Shown: positions 1 to 7,694, numbered from the stretch's first letter. The stretch: 8,776 nt of DNA from Planctomycetota bacterium (GCA_003235605.1 QJVU01000056.1:1-8776), one strand, 5' to 3'. Notes: generated by a model not told the origin, from the sequence alone. Translations and numbers: made by a program.

Positions 1-2073
1 CTCTACTGTCACGTCCAATGGAAGGGCCCGACCCAGCCCTGGATCATCATTGCCTTCAAGGGGCCTGCTTTCGATCCGGATGACAAGACGATGCCCACGC
101 TGGACGTCCTGTCGGAACTGGCGTTCTCCTCGAACTCTGACATCTACAAGAAGCTGTTCGTGCGCGAGCGGAAGGTGGACAGCTTCTGGCCGTACTTTCC
201 TGACCACAGGGACCCGTTCCTGCTGATGATCGCAGCACGGGTCAAGAAGAGCGAAGATGTCGGCTATGTCCGGGATCAGATCCTCGAGACCTGCGCGCGG
301 TTCAAGAGCCAGCTGGTCGATGCACGGAAGCTCGCGAAAGTAAGGTCCAACCTGAAGTACGGCTTTGCGCGCGGGCTCGACAGCTCGGAGGCGATTGCCA
401 GCGCGCTGTCTGGGTACATCGCCCGCACCAGGACGCCGGAGACGGTGAACAAGGTCTACCGACACTATGACCTGGTGACACCCCAGGACATCCGCCGAGT
501 GGCGCGAGAGTTCTTCGTGCCCAGCGCCCGGACCATCGCCACGCTTTCCCATGAGCCGCTGCCGGTTCTCGAGGCGCCAACCACGGATGCCGAGGCGCGG
601 GCAGAGTGTGCCGTCCCGAAGGAGGCTGTTCTGCTGCCCAGCCGGTCTCCCCTGGTCAGCATCCGGCTGCTCTGCATGACGGGCGCCGCGGATGACCCCG
701 AGGGCAAGGAGGGCCTCGCCTATGTCACGGCGCAGATGCTTGCAGACGCTTCCACTAGGAAACACTCCTACGAGCAGGTCATCGAGGCGCTGTTCCCGAT
801 GGCGGCGAGCATCCATGTCCAGGTGGACAAGGAGATGATGGTCTTCTACGGGACCGTGCACAGGGACAACCTCGAGAAGTACTACGGCCTTCTCAAGGAG
901 ACCTTGCTGGAGCCGGCCTTCAAGCAGGAGGACCTGGACCGGATCAAGGCCAACACGGTCAGCTACCTGGACGTGGGCCTGCGAAGGACCGATGACGAAG
1001 AGACCGGCAAGGAGGTCCTGTATCAGGAGATCTATCGAGGCCATCCGTACGGGCACCTCAATGCCGGCGCCATCGAAGCGATCCGCAGGATCGAGCTCGC
1101 AGATGCGATTGACTTCTACTCGAAGAACATCATGGGTGGACGGGGGGTAGTGATCGGTCTGGCGGGTGGTTACCCGAAGGACTTCCCTGCGCGCGTAGCC
1201 AAGGACCTGGAGCGATTGCACTCGGAGGAGGCCGATCGTGGGAAACGCGACGCTGGCTTCGGGTCCGGGCGATCGCGTGGAGCCCCAGCGACGATCACCC
1301 ACAACCGCCTGACGATCGTCAAGAAGAAGACTCGCGCGACAGGGATCCACATCGGGTTCCCGATACCCGTCACCCGCGCACACAAGGACTGGCCTGCCTT
1401 GTGGTTGGTGCGCTCGTACTTTGGCGAGCACCGCTCCGAGAACTCCTATCTCTACCAGCGCCTGCGGGAGATCCGCGGCCTCAACTACGGGGACTATGCC
1501 TATATCGAGTACTTCCCCAACGGCGGCAGCCGGTTCCACCCTGATCCGAACCTGGGCCGCAGCCAGCAGATCTTCCAGATCTGGATCCGACCCGTGCCGC
1601 CGGCGAACGGCCCGTTTGCTTTCAAGGCTGCCAACTACGAGCTGCGCAAGCTCGTGAAGGAGGGCATCTCCAGGGAGAACTTCGAGGCCACGAGGACCTA
1701 CCTCACGAAGTTCGTGAACCTGCTGGTCAAGACCCAGGACCGGCAACTCGGGTATGCGCTGGATAGCCGCTACTATGGCATCGGTTCGTTTCCAGAACAT
1801 GTGAAGAACTCGTTGGCCAGGCTGACGGTAGAGGACGTGAACCGGGTGATCAGGGAGTACCTGAGGGCCGAGGGACTCCAGTACGTCGTGGTCACGGAGG
1901 ACGCCGAAGGCTTCAGAGACAAGATCCTGTCCGGTGAGGCAACGCCGATCAGCTACCGGGCGGAGCCGGCCAAGGAGATCCTGGACGAGGACAAGATCAT
2001 CGAGCGTCTGCGGATCGAGCTGAGCAAGGAGAATGTGAAGATCCTCCCTGTTGAGCAGGTGTTCGCGCGGTGA
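1..2073 (+). CDS. M16 family zinc metallopeptidase (insulinase/pitrilysin type), 5' partial
   Basis: The reading frame is open from base 1, so the gene starts outside the window; the ATG at 91 is internal. The visible 690 residues look like the last three lobes of a two-half M16 peptidase. Residues about 1-175 are the C-lobe of the first half. About 190-390 are the N-lobe of the second half, and about 400-650 its C-lobe. At residues 238-247 (GLAYVTAQML) the family's HxxEH zinc site is replaced, so this half is non-catalytic; the catalytic site should be in the missing N-terminal lobe. The second C-lobe keeps the conserved LREIRGLNYGDYAY stretch (488-501), the Arg/Tyr region that helps bind substrate in M16 enzymes. 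An Arg/Gly-rich linker lies near residues 405-430. Such proteins degrade peptides, usually in the periplasm or outside the cell, but the signal peptide would be upstream, so location is unseen. The family call is firm; the substrate is unknown. Confidence 0.9.
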   Translation, partial: LYCHVQWKGPTQPWIIIAFKGPAFDPDDKTMPTLDVLSELAFSSNSDIYKKLFVRERKVDSFWPYFPDHRDPFLLMIAARVKKSEDVGYVRDQILETCARFKSQLVDARKLAKVRSNLKYGFARGLDSSEAIASALSGYIARTRTPETVNKVYRHYDLVTPQDIRRVAREFFVPSARTIATLSHEPLPVLEAPTTDAEARAECAVPKEAVLLPSRSPLVSIRLLCMTGAADDPEGKEGLAYVTAQMLADASTRKHSYEQVIEALFPMAASIHVQVDKEMMVFYGTVHRDNLEKYYGLLKETLLEPAFKQEDLDRIKANTVSYLDVGLRRTDDEETGKEVLYQEIYRGHPYGHLNAGAIEAIRRIELADAIDFYSKNIMGGRGVVIGLAGGYPKDFPARVAKDLERLHSEEADRGKRDAGFGSGRSRGAPATITHNRLTIVKKKTRATGIHIGFPIPVTRAHKDWPALWLVRSYFGEHRSENSYLYQRLREIRGLNYGDYAYIEYFPNGGSRFHPDPNLGRSQQIFQIWIRPVPPANGPFAFKAANYELRKLVKEGISRENFEATRTYLTKFVNLLVKTQDRQLGYALDSRYYGIGSFPEHVKNSLARLTVEDVNRVIREYLRAEGLQYVVVTEDAEGFRDKILSGEATPISYRAEPAKEILDEDKIIERLRIELSKENVKILPVEQVFAR

Positions 2074-2097
2074 GCAGCCAGGCCAGGTCCACTCCCG

Positions 2098-3315
2098 CTA
2101 GATCACCGACCAGTCGATCCGCGACCGGTCCAGGAAGGGGAGCTTCTCCTCCATCACTTCGACGTACTTCTGTGCGGCGCCGGTGTTGAAGATCACTACC
2201 TGCTCGTCGGGATGGATGTATCCCCGCTCGAGGGAGGTGGCAAGGACGTCCACGCATGCGGCGCTCTCGGGGCAGAGGGCGATGCCCTCCAGCTCCATCA
2301 CCCGGTGCATCCACTGGGTGAGGCGGCCTTCGGCGGCCGCGATCGCGCGGCCCCCCGACTTCCGAACCGTCTCGAGGATCAGGAAGTCGCCAAGGGCCCG
2401 TGGAACGCGGATGCCCGCCGCCAGGGTCCGGGCGGGGGCGGGAAGATCTGCGGAATGGTCTGCGCCGGCATCGAAGGCGCGCACGATAGGGTCGCAACCA
2501 TCCGACTGGCAGGCAAACATCCGCGGCCGGCACTTGGACTGTAGCCAGCCCAGCTCTGCAAGCTCCGCAAACGCCTTCCACATCCCGATCAGGCCGGTGC
2601 CGCCGCCAGTGGGGTAGAGAATGACCTGGGGCAACCGCCACGACAGCTGCTCGGCCAGCTCCAGTCCCATGGTCTTCTTGCCCTCGATACGGTAGGGCTC
2701 TCGCAGCGTGCTCATGTCGAACCAGCCCTTGCGCTCGATTCCCTCGCGGACGATTGCGCCGCAATCGTGGATCAAACCGTCGATCAGGTAGACGCGGGCG
2801 CCGTGCCAGAGAGCTTCGTACTGGTTTGCGGCTGGCGTGTCCTCGGGCATGAACACGTGGCAGGACATGCCGGCGCGCGCGGCATAGGCGGCAAGCGCAC
2901 CGCCGGCGTTGCCGGCGGTAGGAACTGCCACGGCCGTGACACCCAGTTCCTTTGCCATGGAGACCGCTACCGTCATGCCGCGGGCCTTGAAGGAACCACC
3001 GGGCAGCTGCCCCTCGTCCTTGATGTGAAGGTCGGTGATCCCGAGGTGCCTTCCCAGACGCGGGCAAGGGATCAGGGGAGTCATGCCCTCGCCGAGGCTC
3101 ACCCTGTTGCTGCGATGGTCCTCGAGAGGCAGCAGCTCCTCATAGCGCCAAAGGTCCGGGGGTCGCTTGGCGATGTCGTGCGGCCTCACCGTCTTTTGGA
3201 TTCTGTCGAGGCGGTAGCGCACCATCAGCGGCCTGCCCTCGTGCAGCGCGTGCAGCTCGTGTGCCGGCAGGCGGCTGCCATCTGCTGTGGATTCGAGGTG
3301 GCTCACGAAGGCCAT
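2098..3315 (-). CDS. thrC: Threonine synthase (PLP-dependent)
   Basis: A 405-residue fold-type II PLP enzyme. Threonine synthase converts O-phospho-L-homoserine and water to L-threonine and phosphate, the last step of threonine synthesis, in the cytoplasm. The N-terminus (MAFVSHLES...GRPLMVRYRL) matches the family's usual start. GEGMTPL is at 74-80. The PLP lysine is K110 in GGSFKARG. PTAGNAGGA (132-140) is the substrate/cofactor Asn loop, and TGGGTGLIG (236-244) is the glycine loop that holds the PLP phosphate. The ATG at 3315 is chosen because family similarity begins there. The frame extends to an ATG at 3405, but that would overlap the upstream gene and adds unrelated Arg/His-rich sequence. 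It lies 20 bases downstream of the lipoprotein gene on the same strand and is probably co-transcribed with it; no homoserine kinase or dehydrogenase gene is nearby. A related PLP lyase (threonine dehydratase-like) is less likely given the N-terminal domain. Confidence 0.87.
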   Translation of the reverse strand: MAFVSHLESTADGSRLPAHELHALHEGRPLMVRYRLDRIQKTVRPHDIAKRPPDLWRYEELLPLEDHRSNRVSLGEGMTPLIPCPRLGRHLGITDLHIKDEGQLPGGSFKARGMTVAVSMAKELGVTAVAVPTAGNAGGALAAYAARAGMSCHVFMPEDTPAANQYEALWHGARVYLIDGLIHDCGAIVREGIERKGWFDMSTLREPYRIEGKKTMGLELAEQLSWRLPQVILYPTGGGTGLIGMWKAFAELAELGWLQSKCRPRMFACQSDGCDPIVRAFDAGADHSADLPAPARTLAAGIRVPRALGDFLILETVRKSGGRAIAAAEGRLTQWMHRVMELEGIALCPESAACVDVLATSLERGYIHPDEQVVIFNTGAAQKYVEVMEEKLPFLDRSRIDWSVI

Positions 3316-3335
3316 GGATCGGTGCCGAACCCGGG

Positions 3336-4073
3336 TCACCGGGTGCAGGTGACCTCGGCCTGGATGATCCGGGACCAAGTGGCGCCAGTGCCGTCGGCTC
3401 GGCACTCGAGCATCCGCAGGCGGCCCTCCCGGTCCTCGAGCAGCATGCGATAGTGGCCGGGGTCTCCCGCCGATCCCAGGACCACACTGGTTTTCCTGAT
3501 GCGGTCGCGGCCGAGACCCATCGTGGTGGCGTGGTCCAGCATGCTGGAAGGAGCGTCAGCGGGCGTGATCTCGTAGCTGCGTCCGACGACGTGCCCTTCA
3601 TCATCAACGAGCAGGGAGCGAAGCTCGTCCCTGCCGCTGACACGAACCAGATCCTCGATCCGGTAGGCTGTGCCCCGAGGTCCCCACTCCCTGGCCAGGT
3701 AGACGGTCTGCCCACCCTCCCGGAGTTCGTCCATCGTCCGCTTCACTTTCTCGGGAACGTCTTGAGAGCGCACCGGCGCAGAGTACGCGAAGACCTGGCC
3801 GTTGCGAATCGTGAGCCGGGAGACCCCGTCGCGGGGAGCGTCGAACAGCGTGTCGACGAACTGAGGCCAGAACACCGGAGAGGCACAGCTTGCGAGAAGC
3901 AGATCGAACACGAGGGACAAGGTGAACAGGGTGAGCAGGGCCGGACGGGTGACTTGGGCTCGCTGGGCGGTAGCCGGCTGGGCGGTAGCCGGCCGGGCGG
4001 GAGGGGCGGAACGGGCTGGCAGGGCGGAAGGGATGGTCGGCGCACATGGGCTTCGCTGCATGACGAGAATCAT
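3336..4073 (-). CDS. Putative lipoprotein with PepSY-like region, unknown function
   Basis: A 245-residue protein of a family I do not recognise by name. A hydrophobic stretch at residues 45-62 ends in L-A-S-C, with Cys63 as the likely lipidated residue, so it looks like an envelope lipoprotein. An Asp at 57 inside the hydrophobic core is unusual and weakens the signal call. Before it lies an odd Pro/Ala-rich stretch of about 40 residues that includes a direct repeat (PATAQPATAQ). Starts at 4073 or 4061 (Met5) are both possible, and no clear ribosome site decides. Residues about 105-168 (DVPEKVKRTMDELREGG, then an alternating-strand stretch ending VDDEGHVVGRSYE) resemble the helix-plus-sheet pattern of PepSY-like domains; this is inference from pattern only. 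Residues 208-228 (YRMLLEDREGRLRMLECRADG) may be a second sheet, and Cys224 and Cys243 could pair in an exported protein. It is the first gene of a minus-strand pair with thrC and is divergent from the fchA-like gene. The reading frame is likely real because it avoids overlap with thrC and carries the lipobox. Confidence 0.65.
   Translation of the reverse strand: MILVMQRSPCAPTIPSALPARSAPPARPATAQPATAQRAQVTRPALLTLFTLSLVFDLLLASCASPVFWPQFVDTLFDAPRDGVSRLTIRNGQVFAYSAPVRSQDVPEKVKRTMDELREGGQTVYLAREWGPRGTAYRIEDLVRVSGRDELRSLLVDDEGHVVGRSYEITPADAPSSMLDHATTMGLGRDRIRKTSVVLGSAGDPGHYRMLLEDREGRLRMLECRADGTGATWSRIIQAEVTCTR
3963..4000. repeat. Short tandem repeat, 15-base unit
   Basis: Two perfect tandem copies of CTGGGCGGTAGCCGG occupy 3963-3977 and 3978-3992, followed by a decayed partial third copy beginning CCGGGCGG. 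The unit is a multiple of three, so on the minus strand it encodes five residues per copy and produces the PATAQPATAQ segment in the N-terminal extension of the lipoprotein. Flanking sequence (about 3921-4025) is also repetitive and G-rich on the plus strand. Copy number could change by slippage without breaking the frame. Confidence 0.75.
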
Positions 4074-4182
4074 CCTGCGCAGGGGGTATTCTTCAACCTC
4101 CCGCCGGCCGTGCTACGGACAAGGAAACTACATAGGAGCTTGAGAACGCAACGCACGTGTCCGAGACTCTTGCAGCCGAGGC
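4074..4182. promoter_or_regulatory. Divergent intergenic region, probable promoters for both directions
   Basis: These 109 bases separate two genes that point away from each other, so promoters for the minus-strand lipoprotein-thrC pair and the plus-strand fchA-gpmI run should lie here or just inside the gene starts. It holds the only A/T-richer patch nearby (about 4121-4143). A weak -10-like TACATA is at 4129-4134, but no good -35 element stands at the right distance, so no precise promoter is called. An AGGAG at 4134-4138 has no start codon at a proper distance. No inverted repeat strong enough to call an operator or riboswitch was seen. Confidence 0.4.
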
Positions 4183-4803
4183 ATGATCGATCAACCCTTT
4201 GAGAAGTTCGTCGAGTCGGTTGCCGCCAAGACACCTACGCCTGGCGGAGGTGCATGCGCCGCCATGGCAGGCGCGATGGGCGCAGCCCTGTTCCTGATGG
4301 TGGCGCGGTTCAGCCGCGGCAAGAAGGCCAACGTCGACCACGAAGATGTCCTGGCGGAGACAGAGGCGTTCCTGGCGGACCATCTCGGCCGCATCCTGCC
4401 GATGGCGGCGCGCGATTGCGCAGCCTACGATCTGGTGTCGTGTGCCTACCGTCTGCCGAAGGACACCGAAGAGGAGAAAGCGATACGCGTCAAGGCAATA
4501 GAGGAAGCGATGATCGGGGCCATGGTCGTTCCCGAGGAAACGATGATCATGATCCGGGATGCGCTTGCTGCCGTTGACCGCATCACCACGCTTGTGGACA
4601 AGAACATCGTCAGCGACCTGGGTTCCGGTGCCGAGCTGTCCCGCGCCGGCGCCGAGTCGGCCTACTTCAACGTGCGAATCAATGCGGCGTGCCTCAAAGA
4701 CCAGGAGCTCGCCAAGACCACCCTCTCCCGCACCCTGGAGGTACGGGAGGAGATCCGACGCCGCCATGATTCGATCCTCCGCGTCGTGGAAGGGCTTCTC
4801 TGA
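4183..4803 (+). CDS. fchA: Cyclodeaminase/methenyltetrahydrofolate cyclohydrolase family protein (FTCD_C, FchA-like)
   Basis: A 206-residue, largely helical protein matching stand-alone members of the formiminotransferase-cyclodeaminase C-terminal family in length and motifs. The hallmark TPTPGGGACAAMAGAMGAAL spans residues 17-36; the conserved ARDCAAYD follows at 76-83, and NIVSDLGSGAELSRAGAESAYFNVRINA fills 141-168. Known members act on folate one-carbon units in the cytoplasm, either deaminating 5-formimino-THF to 5,10-methenyl-THF or interconverting methenyl-THF and 10-formyl-THF. No formiminotransferase half or gene is adjacent, so the cyclohydrolase role is somewhat more likely, but the sequence does not settle it. 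The ATG at 4183 is the first possible start after an in-frame stop at 4141-4143; its only purine-rich site, GAGG at 4178-4181, is too close to be an ideal ribosome site. It ends 12 bases before gpmI and is likely the first gene of that operon. Confidence 0.85.
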   Translation: MIDQPFEKFVESVAAKTPTPGGGACAAMAGAMGAALFLMVARFSRGKKANVDHEDVLAETEAFLADHLGRILPMAARDCAAYDLVSCAYRLPKDTEEEKAIRVKAIEEAMIGAMVVPEETMIMIRDALAAVDRITTLVDKNIVSDLGSGAELSRAGAESAYFNVRINAACLKDQELAKTTLSRTLEVREEIRRRHDSILRVVEGLL

Positions 4804-4813
4804 GGGTTAGGAG
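4802..4813 (+). promoter_or_regulatory. Ribosome binding site region of gpmI
   Basis: Two Shine-Dalgarno-like purine stretches lie in the 12-base gap before the gpmI ATG at 4816. GAGGG at 4802-4806 is about 9 bases from the start, and AGGAG at 4809-4813 is only 2 bases from it. The former has the better spacing and overlaps the stop codon of the fchA-like gene; together they support the ATG at 4816 and close coupling of the two genes. Confidence 0.5.
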
Positions 4814-4815
4814 AG

Positions 4816-6351
4816 ATGGCTGGTCCTCTAGCATTGATCATCCTGGACGGCTTCGGTGAGGGGGAGGCATCGCGGAACAACGCGATCACCGTCGCTGAGC
4901 CCAAGTTCTACCTGCGCCTGCGCGAGCGCTACCCGTTCACGACGTTGGCAGCGAGCGGGGAGCAGGTTGGCCTGCCGTGTGGGCTCATGGGCAACTCGGA
5001 GGTCGGCCATCTCAATATCGGAGCCGGCCGCATCGTGTGGCAGGAGATCAGCCGCATCGACAAGGCCATCCAGGATGGTGAGTTCTTCACGAACCCGGCT
5101 CTGGTCAGCGCCGTGGAACATGCCCAGGAGGAGGGTAGGACTCTTCATCTGGTGGGTTTGTGCAGCGATGGCGGTGTCCACAGCTCGCTCGGGCACTTGT
5201 CGGCGCTGCTCGAGCTCTGCAAACAGAATGGCCTGGTGGGCGAACGGGTGTTGTTGCACGCTTTTCTCGATGGGCGGGACACGCCGCCGAAGTCGGCGCT
5301 GCGCTACATGGACGCCATCGAGCGGGAGATGCGGGACCAGGGTGTTGGTCGCATCGCAACGGTCAGCGGTCGTTACTATGCCATGGACCGTGACAAGCGC
5401 TGGGATCGCACCCAGAAGGCCTATGAGGCGTTGGTCTTGGGAAAGGGCGCCCGAGCACCGAGCGCCGCGGCCGCTGTGGAAATCGCGTACATCCGCGGCG
5501 AGACGGACGAGTTCGTGATGCCTACGGTCATCGCAACCGACATGGGCAACGTCGGCAGCATCCATGACGACGATGCTGCCATCTTCTTCAACTTTCGGGC
5601 GGATCGCACGCGCCAGCTCACTGCAGCCTTGTGTCAGCTGGACTTCGAGGGCTTCCAACGACCCTCTCGCCCGAAAGTGTACCTGGTCTCGATGACCCGA
5701 TACCGGGAGGACTTCGACTGTCCCATGGCGTTCGAGCCAGCCCACCTGAAAGGCATCTTCCCGGAGATCGTGAGCAAGGCGGGTCTCTCGCAGCTACGTA
5801 TTGCCGAGACCGAGAAGTACGCCCACGTCACGTTCTTCCTGTCCGGGGGGGATGAAAAGCAGTACCGCGGTGAGCAGCGGGTCCTGATCCCCAGCCCGAA
5901 GGTCAAGACCTATGACCAATGCCCGGAGATGTCCGCCGGCCCGGTCACGGACCGCCTGTTGTCGCTCTTGGACAGTGACCCGCCGGATGTGACGATCCTG
6001 AACTTCGCCAACGCGGACATGGTGGGCCACACCGGGGACCTGCGTGCGGCGGTCGCGGCCGTGGGCATGCTGGACCGGTGTCTGGCCCGGATTGTCCCGC
6101 GCTACCTGGAGTTGGGAGGTACCCTGGCGATCACGGCGGACCATGGCAACTGTGAGCTGATGGTCGACCCGGTTACCGGCGAGCCTCACACAGCGCACAC
6201 CACCAACCCGGTACCCTTTGTGCTGGTCGGGAAGGACGTCCAGGGAAAGCAGTTGAAGACAGGTGGCCGCCTCTGTGACGTCGTCACCACCTTGCTACCT
6301 TTGCTGGGTCTTTCCGCCGACCCCGCCATGCAAGGCGTCAACCTGCTATGA
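4816..6351 (+). CDS. gpmI: 2,3-bisphosphoglycerate-independent phosphoglycerate mutase
   Basis: A 511-residue enzyme of the alkaline phosphatase superfamily, of normal family length, that interconverts 3-phosphoglycerate and 2-phosphoglycerate in glycolysis and gluconeogenesis using two Mn ions and a phosphoserine intermediate. All key residues are visible. Asp11 is in ILDGFGEG, and the nucleophile Ser61 is in MGNSEVGH. His122 follows SDGG, and LDGRD is at 151-155. Arg186 and Arg192 lie in SGRYYAMDRD, Arg261 and Arg264 in NFRADRTR, and Lys334 in EKYAHVTFF. The metal ligands are Asp401/His405 (ADMVGH), Asp442/His443 (TADHGN) and His461. The phosphatase-like domain is split around the inserted transferase domain (roughly residues 75-305). 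The start is supported by purine-rich ribosome sites and by the family N-terminus. Its TGA overlaps the next gene's ATG by four bases. Nothing suggests decay, so it should be active. Confidence 0.97.
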   Translation: MAGPLALIILDGFGEGEASRNNAITVAEPKFYLRLRERYPFTTLAASGEQVGLPCGLMGNSEVGHLNIGAGRIVWQEISRIDKAIQDGEFFTNPALVSAVEHAQEEGRTLHLVGLCSDGGVHSSLGHLSALLELCKQNGLVGERVLLHAFLDGRDTPPKSALRYMDAIEREMRDQGVGRIATVSGRYYAMDRDKRWDRTQKAYEALVLGKGARAPSAAAAVEIAYIRGETDEFVMPTVIATDMGNVGSIHDDDAAIFFNFRADRTRQLTAALCQLDFEGFQRPSRPKVYLVSMTRYREDFDCPMAFEPAHLKGIFPEIVSKAGLSQLRIAETEKYAHVTFFLSGGDEKQYRGEQRVLIPSPKVKTYDQCPEMSAGPVTDRLLSLLDSDPPDVTILNFANADMVGHTGDLRAAVAAVGMLDRCLARIVPRYLELGGTLAITADHGNCELMVDPVTGEPHTAHTTNPVPFVLVGKDVQGKQLKTGGRLCDVVTTLLPLLGLSADPAMQGVNLL

Positions 6352-7694
6352 CCCCCCTTCACTGCCTGGTCTTGGCTGTGGTCCTGCAGCCGTCCCCCCA
6401 GGAGTCGCGCCGCAGCCTGATCCAGGAGAAGGTGTCTGGCATGCTCGCGGAGGTAAGCGCCAAGGAGCTGCGTCAGACGGTCAGCGACCTTGTCGGCTTC
6501 GGAACGCGTCACGTTGCTTCGGCGAAAGACAGCAAGGAACGTGGCACTGGCGCGGCGCGAAGTTACCTGGAAAGCCGGATGAGGAGTTTCATCACCGCAA
6601 GCGGTGGACGCCTGAGCGTTGCTCGCGAGACCTTCAAGATAGTGAGCCGACGACTTGGCCGCGCAGTCGAGTTGGTCAACATCGTCGCCACGCTGAAGGG
6701 GACCGTGGACCCGGATCGGGTTTATGTAGTCGGAGGCCACTATGACTCCCGCAACAGCGACGGCCGTGATGGCAAGAACGATGCCCCCGGCGCCAACGAC
6801 GACGGTTCGGGCACGGCGGCGGTTGTCGAGCTCTGCCGGGTCATGTCCAGGCGGGAGTTCGCCGCAACGATCAAGTTTGTTTGCTACGACGGTGAAGAGG
6901 TCGGACTCCTGGGTTCGGAGGCGCACGCGAGTGCCCTCTCGAACGCCGATACCATGGTCGACGGAATGATCACCAACGACATCGTCGGCAACACCTTGGG
7001 CATGGACGGCGTCCGCCGCAATGGCTACGTCCGCTGCTTCTCCTACGCCGCGACCGGCAATGACTCCAATAGCAGGAGCCTGGCTCGGGCTGCCACCCGG
7101 GTCGCGACTCAGCACGCGACCGGGCTGGTGGTGAAGCTGATCTACCGTGGTGATCGCTATGGGCGCGGAGGAGACCACCAGCCTTTTCACGCTCGAGGCT
7201 ACCCAGCCATCCGTTTCACGGAGCCTCGTGAGGACTACTCCCGCCAGCACCAAGACATCACCGTGCGCGATGGCAAACCTTATGGGGACGTCCTCGATTA
7301 CGTGGACTTCGACTACGTGGCCAAGGTAGCGGCCGTCAACGTGGCGCTGCTGTCGGAGTTGGCCACGGCGCCGGCTGCGCCGCGTCGCGTGGCGGTTGTG
7401 GGTTCCCGTACCTCCTATGCGGTGGAAGTGGTCTGGACGCCGGTGCCCGGGGTGGCACGCTACGAGGTTGTGTGGCGGCAGACCACGGCTTCGGACTGGG
7501 AGCACCGAAGGCTCATCGAGCAGCCTCAGCGCGGGCGTGGCGGCATCCGGACCTCTCTCGAAGCCGTTTGCCTGGACGACGTCGTGGTTGGCGTCTGCAG
7601 CGTGGGCACGGATGGTAGCCGCAGCCGTGTGGTCACGCCGCCCGAACCCGACCGTTTCAACCTGCGCCCCGCTTCAGGGCGGCGAGACCGATGA
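6348..7694 (+). CDS. M28 family zinc aminopeptidase with C-terminal fibronectin-III-like domain
   Basis: A 448-residue di-zinc peptidase. The M28 ligands are all present and in order. His131 is in GGHYDS, bridging Asp151 in GANDDGSG, general base Glu183 and ligand Glu184 in YDGEEVGLLGS, Asp211 in ITNDIVG, and His301 in DYSRQHQDIT. GGDHQPF (274-280) probably lines the substrate pocket. Residues about 341-432 (APAAPRRVAV...EVVWTPVPGVARYEVVWRQ) form a fibronectin-III-like domain, common behind secreted M28 enzymes. Relatives remove N-terminal amino acids from peptides, often outside the cytoplasm. The first 18 residues (MTPLHCLVLAVVLQPSPQ) could be a short signal peptide, but they lack Lys/Arg before the hydrophobic part, so export is likely rather than shown. 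The ATG sits inside gpmI's stop (ATGA) with only weak AAGG about 12 bases upstream, suggesting coupled translation. The same ATGA overlap links it to the next gene. Confidence 0.92.
   Translation: MTPLHCLVLAVVLQPSPQESRRSLIQEKVSGMLAEVSAKELRQTVSDLVGFGTRHVASAKDSKERGTGAARSYLESRMRSFITASGGRLSVARETFKIVSRRLGRAVELVNIVATLKGTVDPDRVYVVGGHYDSRNSDGRDGKNDAPGANDDGSGTAAVVELCRVMSRREFAATIKFVCYDGEEVGLLGSEAHASALSNADTMVDGMITNDIVGNTLGMDGVRRNGYVRCFSYAATGNDSNSRSLARAATRVATQHATGLVVKLIYRGDRYGRGGDHQPFHARGYPAIRFTEPREDYSRQHQDITVRDGKPYGDVLDYVDFDYVAKVAAVNVALLSELATAPAAPRRVAVVGSRTSYAVEVVWTPVPGVARYEVVWRQTTASDWEHRRLIEQPQRGRGGIRTSLEAVCLDDVVVGVCSVGTDGSRSRVVTPPEPDRFNLRPASGRRDR

Noticed and set aside
2074..2097. A transcription terminator in the convergent gap between the M16 gene and thrC
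   Set aside because: The 24 bases hold no convincing stem-loop or T-run; any terminator must lie within the gene ends or act without a hairpin.
1997..3067. A minus-strand open frame of 356 codons overlapping thrC in another frame
   Set aside because: It is Arg/Pro-rich shadow sequence over clear thrC and also runs into the M16 gene end.
3316..3405. An upstream ATG extending threonine synthase by 30 residues
   Set aside because: The extension overlaps the lipoprotein gene and does not resemble the family, whose typical N-terminus (MAFVSHLE-type) begins at 3315.
3261..4202. A plus-strand open frame of 313 codons over the lipoprotein region
   Set aside because: It overlaps thrC and the fchA start and shows glycine-rich low-complexity sequence. 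The opposite-strand frame has a lipobox and a gene-like position instead.
4828..5745. A minus-strand open frame of 305 codons opposite gpmI
   Set aside because: gpmI is unambiguous with every active-site residue in place; the antisense translation shows no family features.
6186..7505. A long minus-strand open frame of 439 codons opposite the M28 gene
   Set aside because: It lies wholly over the gpmI end and the M28 gene, whose catalytic motifs are complete. Its translation has no recognisable domain and the composition of antisense GC-rich coding DNA.
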